Of a DNA stretch of 9,214 bases, positions 5,897 through 9,214 are shown piece by piece. The translations under genes and the position numbers were made by a program. The notes below the pieces were generated by a model that was not told where the DNA came from, ran no database searches, and worked only from the letters and a program-made list of their open reading frames with translations. The DNA comes from Phycisphaeraceae bacterium (GTDB lineage Bacteria; Planctomycetota; Phycisphaerae; Phycisphaerales; Phycisphaeraceae), in contig JANQKH010000386.1 in assembly GCA_028281215.1 (NCBI GenBank), positions 1 through 9,214 of the forward strand, read 5' to 3'. Numbering within the stretch: position 1 is the first letter of the stretch; the number at the start of each line of letters is the position of its first letter.

Positions 5897-6400
5897 ATGC
5901 CCCATCCCGACCTCTACTTCGCCTATGGCTCCAACCTCTGCGTCCACCAGATGGCCAAACGATGCCCAGGCGCCACCCCGCTCGGACGAGGCGTTTTGCA
6001 CGACTACCAACTGCACTTCCCGCGCATTGCCGACGACTGGCAGGACGCCGGCGTCGCAGGCATCCGTCCACAGAAAGGCTCGCAGGTCGAAGGCGGCCTT
6101 TACCGTATCACGCCGCAATGCCTGCTCGCGTTGGACGAATACGAATCCGTGGATGACAAACATTACTACCAGGCGTTCGTCGAAGTGCATGACCGCAATG
6201 GCAACGTGCGCGAAGTGATGACCTATTTTGCGTACGAGGAAGAAGGCGGACCATTTCATCCGTCGGGTGAATATGTGGACGTGATGATCGCCGGGGCGCG
6301 GGCGCATGGGTTATCCGAGGCATGGCTTGAGTGGTTGCAGTCGTTGTCTCAACCGCCAACACACGAACAAACTGAAACGCGATCTGCGATTGCCAGCTAA
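5897..6400 (+). CDS. Gamma-glutamylcyclotransferase-like (AIG2/GGCT) protein
   Basis: This 167-residue protein has the GGCT-like fold. YFAYGSNL (7-14) is the family's substrate-binding loop near the N-terminus, and VEGGLYRITP leads to LALDEYE, in which E83 takes the position of the catalytic glutamate. Members convert gamma-glutamyl amino acids or related gamma-glutamyl amines to 5-oxoproline; the exact substrate here is unknown. The start at 5897 is chosen because the motif begins six residues later and a -10 element (TATACT) lies 6 nt upstream; the in-frame ATG at 5867 would precede that promoter. There is no Shine-Dalgarno, so a leaderless mRNA is likely. The last residues, about RSAIAS, and the stop codon are encoded inside a family A repeat, so the native C-terminus has probably been replaced. 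Cytoplasmic. Confidence 0.85.
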   Translation: MPHPDLYFAYGSNLCVHQMAKRCPGATPLGRGVLHDYQLHFPRIADDWQDAGVAGIRPQKGSQVEGGLYRITPQCLLALDEYESVDDKHYYQAFVEVHDRNGNVREVMTYFAYEEEGGPFHPSGEYVDVMIAGARAHGLSEAWLEWLQSLSQPPTHEQTETRSAIAS

Positions 6401-6402
6401 AC
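6374..6402 (-). repeat. REP-like palindrome (family A), minus orientation, overlapping a gene end
   Basis: The complement reads GTTTAGCTGGCAATCGCAGA, then TCGCGTTTCAG, a diverged but clear copy of the unit. The stop codon of the preceding gene (6398-6400) and its last eight or so codons are within it. It shows that the element can insert into, and be tolerated as, the 3' end of a coding sequence. Confidence 0.68.
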
Positions 6403-6443
6403 ATGTTCAGTTTTTGCTTCACGATTGCCTGCTTATGCACCCA

Positions 6444-6477
6444 TTCCTCCCGCCTTCCTGCATTTCTAAGCGGAAAT
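6444..6477 (+). repeat. Solo copy of the GxxExxY cassette end
   Basis: Positions 6452-6476 match the right terminal repeat of the cassette (3954-3978) at 22 of 25 positions: GCCTTCCTGCATTTCTAAG then CGGAAA. No second end and no GxxExxY gene lie nearby, so this is either a relic of an excised or deleted cassette or an independent intergenic repeat that the cassette also uses. It lies between the cyclotransferase-like gene and the ComM-like gene. Confidence 0.6.
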
Positions 6478-6525
6478 CATTCGTGTCCATCCGTAGCTCC
6501 TCCTCCCCAAGATTCCAAAACCCGT

Positions 6526-6531
6526 TAAACT
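6526..6531 (+). promoter_or_regulatory. Probable -10 element of a leaderless ComM-like transcript
   Basis: TAAACT lies 7 nt before the ATG at 6539 and no Shine-Dalgarno is present (TCCCACC directly precedes the ATG). The layout closely resembles TATACT-ACCCAC-ATG in front of the cyclotransferase-like gene, so transcription probably begins at the start codon. No clear -35 box. Confidence 0.4.
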
Positions 6532-6538
6532 TCCCACC

Positions 6539-7141
6539 ATGCTCGCCCAGGTGCACAGTTTCGTGTTGCAGGGCATTGATCCGATCGCGTGCGAGGTTGA
6601 AGTCGACGTCGCAGACCGAGGGTTGGCAAAGACCACCATCGTCGGGCTACCGGACGCTGCCGTGAAGGAATCGATTGAGCGCGTGCGCTCCGCGATCACC
6701 AACAGCGGTTATCCATTTCCGCTGTCGCGGATGCTGATCAATCTTGCCCCTGCCGATACTCGGAAAGAAGGCCCGCTCTTTGATCTGCCTATCGCGATCG
6801 GTTTGCTCCTTGCCGAGCAGGTCATCCAAACACAGAAACACAAGAACCTGCTCTTCGTCGGCGAACTCGCGCTCGACGGCCGGCTTCGTCCGGTCAACGG
6901 CGTGATCAACCTTGCCATTCTCGCGAAGAGAATCGGCATGGACGGCATCGTCGTGCCTGCGGAAAACGCCAGCGAAGCCGCGGCCGTCGGCGCGATCGAT
7001 GTCTATCCCGCCGATACGCTCGCCACGGTTGTCAGTTTTTTGAACGACCAGTTCGAGGTTGAACCGCACGCGCAGATCGACGTCGATGAACTGCTTGACA
7101 GCGAAACGCCGGCCGTCGACTTTGTCGACGTGCGCGGATAG
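6539..7141 (+). CDS. comM: ComM/YifB-like Mg-chelatase family protein, N-terminal part (cut by TAG)
   Basis: This 200-residue product is the N-terminal ChlI-like (Lon-protease-fold) domain of a ComM/YifB protein. ComM in other bacteria is a hexameric helicase that promotes branch migration during natural transformation. The start is fixed by homology: MLAQVHSFVLQGIDP, then RGLAKTTIVGLPDAAVKES and INLAPADTRKEGPLFDLPIA are typical. The frame then reads DFVDVRG followed by TAG (7139-7141), where the family has glutamine (DxxDVxGQ). A single C-to-T change of CAG explains it. The same frame continues for another 305 codons without other damage, so the full gene would be 505 codons, the normal family length. 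The break falls at the border between the N-terminal domain and the AAA+ domain. It may be a recent pseudogene, a sequence error, or a true split gene. Confidence 0.8.
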   Translation: MLAQVHSFVLQGIDPIACEVEVDVADRGLAKTTIVGLPDAAVKESIERVRSAITNSGYPFPLSRMLINLAPADTRKEGPLFDLPIAIGLLLAEQVIQTQKHKNLLFVGELALDGRLRPVNGVINLAILAKRIGMDGIVVPAENASEAAAVGAIDVYPADTLATVVSFLNDQFEVEPHAQIDVDELLDSETPAVDFVDVRG

Positions 7142-7159
7142 GAGGCGGCGAAGCGCGCG

Positions 7160-8056
7160 ATGGTTGTCGCCGCCGCCGGTTCGCACAACGTTTTGATGAT
7201 CGGTCCGCAAGGCACCGGCAAAACCATGATGGCCAAAGCGTTGCCCGGCATTCTGCCGCCGCTGTCGCGCGATGAAGCGCTGGATGTCACGCGCATCTAC
7301 TCCTGCGTCGGCCAGATCCCCAAAGGCATGCCGCTGATGACACGCCGGCCGGTTCGCATGCCGCATCACACCGCCTCCAGCGTCGCCGTCATCGGCGGCG
7401 GCGCGATCCCGCGACCGGGCGAAGTCAGCCTCGCGCACCACGGCGTCCTTTTCCTCGACGAAATGCCCGAATTCCCCCGCCCCGTCCTCGAAACCCTCCG
7501 CCAACCGCTCGAAGACGGCTGCGTCACCATCTCCCGCATCCACAGTTCCCTGCGCTTCTCCGCGCGATTTATGCTCGTCGCCGCGATGAACCCGACCGCC
7601 AAGGGCAACACGCCGACCGATGAATACAGCCAGCAGGCGATGGAACGTTACCTCTCCCGCCTGAGCAAACCGCTGATCGACCGCATCGACATCCACGTCG
7701 AAGTGCCGCAGGTGCCACATCACCAATTGGAAGAAACCGCCCCGCGCGGCACGCCGTCCGCAACCATGCGCGAACAAGTATTGAACGCCCGCCACAAACA
7801 GATCACCCGCAACGGCGGACCCACCCGACCCAACAGCACCCTCACCGGCCGCGAACTGGACCAACACGCCGCCCTGGACAACGCGGCCCGCGAACTGGTC
7901 AAACAGGCGATGACGGAATTGGGTTTGAGCGCACGCGCATATGACAAAGTGCGACGCGTCGCGCGGACGATTGCGGATGTTGAGGGCAGCGGCGCCGTGC
8001 AAACGCATCACGTAGCGGAAGCGGTGCAGTATCGGTTGTTGGATCGGCAGATGTGA
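7160..8056 (+). CDS. comM: ComM/YifB-like AAA+ ATPase, C-terminal part (downstream of TAG)
   Basis: These 298 residues, in the same frame as the preceding fragment, hold the Mg_chelatase AAA+ module. They include Walker A GPQGTGKT (222-229 counting from 6539), the family motif MPHHTAS, GGGAIPRPGEVSLAHHG, Walker B VLFLDEMPEF (D307-E308) and a C-terminal helical domain with SARAYDKVRRVARTIAD. The ATP-binding residues are all present. The cysteine cluster that many ComM proteins carry after AAMNP is absent (AAMNPTAKGNTPTDE); I believe planctomycete homologues share this. The ATG at 7160 is the first after the amber codon. The stop itself makes TAGGAGG, and the GGAGG at 7141-7145 lies 14 nt before this ATG, rather far but possibly enough for reinitiation. 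Without it, this part would not be translated alone. Confidence 0.78.
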   Translation: MVVAAAGSHNVLMIGPQGTGKTMMAKALPGILPPLSRDEALDVTRIYSCVGQIPKGMPLMTRRPVRMPHHTASSVAVIGGGAIPRPGEVSLAHHGVLFLDEMPEFPRPVLETLRQPLEDGCVTISRIHSSLRFSARFMLVAAMNPTAKGNTPTDEYSQQAMERYLSRLSKPLIDRIDIHVEVPQVPHHQLEETAPRGTPSATMREQVLNARHKQITRNGGPTRPNSTLTGRELDQHAALDNAARELVKQAMTELGLSARAYDKVRRVARTIADVEGSGAVQTHHVAEAVQYRLLDRQM

Positions 8057-8087
8057 GTTGAGTGGAGATTGCAGAGTCCGCGTTTCA
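8057..8087 (+). repeat. Degenerate REP-like palindrome (family A)
   Basis: GTTGAGTGGAGATTGCAGAG followed by TCCGCGTTTCA aligns with the family A unit but with several changes, and the stem is damaged. It starts directly after the stop codon of the ComM-like gene. The remainder of the gap up to the kinase (to 8328) shows no convincing terminator; a TACAAT at 8225-8230 has no -35 partner. Confidence 0.45.
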
Positions 8088-8328
8088 CGGAAGAGCCAAT
8101 TTCACGAATCATTCAGCATCCTCAAATCTCGGGCCCTACGGAACTAGTCTGACCAAATGAATATTCAGGATAGCACGTGCCTGCGGTGATCAGTGTCGAG
8201 GAAAGCCAGCGCCTGGTATTTCCCTACAATCCCACCTCAACGTGGCGGATTTGCGCAACATCGCAGCCGCTGGACTTTTTTCAAATATGCGGATTTTCCT
8301 GTAACCCCTGATTCTGAAGGGCTCAGGA

Positions 8329-9214
8329 ATGGGTATGAGCACAGAATCCACCCCTAAATCGTGTCCCAAATGCGGAGCGGCGATTGCCGCAGACGCGCCG
8401 CAAGGTCTTTGTCCCAAGTGCGTTCTGGCAGAAGTCGCCACCGTTTCCGGCCCCGCGCCGTCACGCGCGGGGCGAGGCGCGGCACCGTCCATCGTGGAGG
8501 TCGCGGATCAATTCCCGGAGTTCGAGATCATCGAATTGATCGGCGCGCGCGGCATGGGCGCCGTCTACAAGGCTCGGCAGCCGAAGCTCGATCGATTCGT
8601 GGCGTTGAAGATTCTTTCAGAAGAACTGGCAGAGCATCCCGGCTTCACCGAACGATTCAATCGTGAGGGGCGAGCTTTGGCCCGCCTCAATCATCCGCAC
8701 ATTGTCACCGTGCACGACTTTGGGACGCGCGGTCCGTTCGCCTATCTGCTCATGGAATTTGTCGACGGTGTGAACCTCCGCGAGGCGATGCGGTCCGGCG
8801 AGTTTGCCACGAACGACTGCTTGAGTCTCGTCCAAGACATATGCGCTGCGCTAAAGTTTGCGCATGAAGAAGGCGTGCTGCACCGCGACATCAAACCGGA
8901 GAACGTTCTGCTTGATTCGCGCGGCCGGGTCAAGATTGCAGACTTTGGCTTGGCGAAGATGGTCGGTTCGGATGAGCGGGAAGAGATGACACTAACCAGA
9001 CAAGGCATCGCCCTTGGAACGCCACACTACATGGCGCCCGAACAGGTCGAGTCGCCTAGCGATGTCGATCACCGCGCTGACATTTATTCCCTTGGCGTGG
9101 TCTTCTATGAATTGCTCACGGGCGAACTGCCCATCGGTCGTTTTGATCCGCCGTCGGAGAAAACGCCGATGGACCCACGGGTCGACGAAGTCGTGATGCG
9201 GGCGTTGGAGAAGA
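8329..9214 (+). CDS. PknB-type Ser/Thr protein kinase with N-terminal zinc ribbon (3' truncated by window)
   Basis: The first 295 residues are visible and the frame is open at the window edge. A zinc ribbon comes first (C12-PK-C15 ... C28-PK-C31, with GLCPKC), then a low-complexity Ala/Gly/Arg link. A eukaryotic-type kinase domain follows from about residue 66. It has the glycine loop GARGMG (72-77), invariant lysine K94 in ALKIL, catalytic HRDIKPEN (185-192), DFG (205-207), and GTPHYMAPEQ with APE at 236-238. All catalytic residues are present, so it should be active. The ending ELLTGELPIGRF then PPSEKTP is typical of planctomycete kinases, which often carry a membrane segment and sensor domain beyond this point. 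Two in-frame starts compete: ATG 8329 with AAGGG 7 nt upstream, and ATG 8335 with AGGA 6 nt upstream. Confidence 0.92.
   Translation, partial: MGMSTESTPKSCPKCGAAIAADAPQGLCPKCVLAEVATVSGPAPSRAGRGAAPSIVEVADQFPEFEIIELIGARGMGAVYKARQPKLDRFVALKILSEELAEHPGFTERFNREGRALARLNHPHIVTVHDFGTRGPFAYLLMEFVDGVNLREAMRSGEFATNDCLSLVQDICAALKFAHEEGVLHRDIKPENVLLDSRGRVKIADFGLAKMVGSDEREEMTLTRQGIALGTPHYMAPEQVESPSDVDHRADIYSLGVVFYELLTGELPIGRFDPPSEKTPMDPRVDEVVMRALEK

Noticed and set aside
5839..6307. N-terminal extension of the small minus-strand gene to 235 residues
   Set aside because: The extra part lies opposite the cyclotransferase-like gene and has shadow-frame composition; the protein-like sequence starts only near the ATG pair at 5834-5839 or the TTG at 5875.
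6647..8011. Minus-strand frame of 454 aa opposite the ComM-like gene
   Set aside because: It is a long open shadow caused by codon bias; sequence is rich in Arg, Asp, His and Gly and has no domain. It also does not stop at the amber codon, as expected for an unrelated frame.
8240..8282. Weak GC stem followed by six T as terminator of the ComM-like gene
   Set aside because: Only four base pairs (GCGG with CCGC) around an 18-nt loop, with unpaired bases before the T-run. Not strong enough to call.

Overview
The window is a chromosomal segment of a moderately GC-rich bacterium that looks like a planctomycete, possibly of the Phycisphaerae. That assignment is an inference. It rests on a Ser/Thr kinase with an N-terminal zinc ribbon, two Gfo/Idh/MocA dehydrogenases, a ComM-like protein lacking the usual cysteine cluster, a GxxExxY cassette, and genes without Shine-Dalgarno sequences. 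I see no rRNA, tRNA, CRISPR array or phage genes.

Positions 1-2039 carry signalling genes. The tail of a NarX-type histidine kinase overlaps a NarL/FixJ response regulator (ATGA overlap). An intrinsic terminator and a likely promoter follow, then a small lipoprotein and a second, paralogous NarL/FixJ regulator. Positions 2313-5058 hold two Gfo/Idh/MocA oxidoreductases on the same strand. Between them lies a 476-bp cassette with 29-bp terminal inverted repeats (26/29 matching) that carries a GxxExxY (PD-(D/E)XK-like) gene broken by two in-frame stops. Positions 5254-6400 hold a tiny two-helix membrane protein, a terminator, a small unrecognised minus-strand gene, and a divergently transcribed gamma-glutamylcyclotransferase-like gene that appears leaderless. 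Positions 6539-8056 are a ComM/YifB-type AAA+ gene split by one amber codon where the family has glutamine. From 8329 to the window edge is the start of a PknB-type Ser/Thr kinase.

The least expected signal is between the genes. At least seven copies of an imperfect palindrome (consensus starting GTTTAGCGGGCGAT, then a 5-nt loop and ATCGCC) sit just after, or inside, the 3' ends of five genes. Two of these sites are inverted pairs, as in REP/BIME elements. A second, unrelated palindrome family with the same layout (hairpin unit with a 5-nt loop, inverted pair) follows the small membrane protein. No transposase for either family is in the window.

The genes do not form one pathway. The kinase/regulator set and the Ser/Thr kinase are signalling; the two dehydrogenases probably act on sugars or polyols and may once have been adjacent before the cassette inserted.
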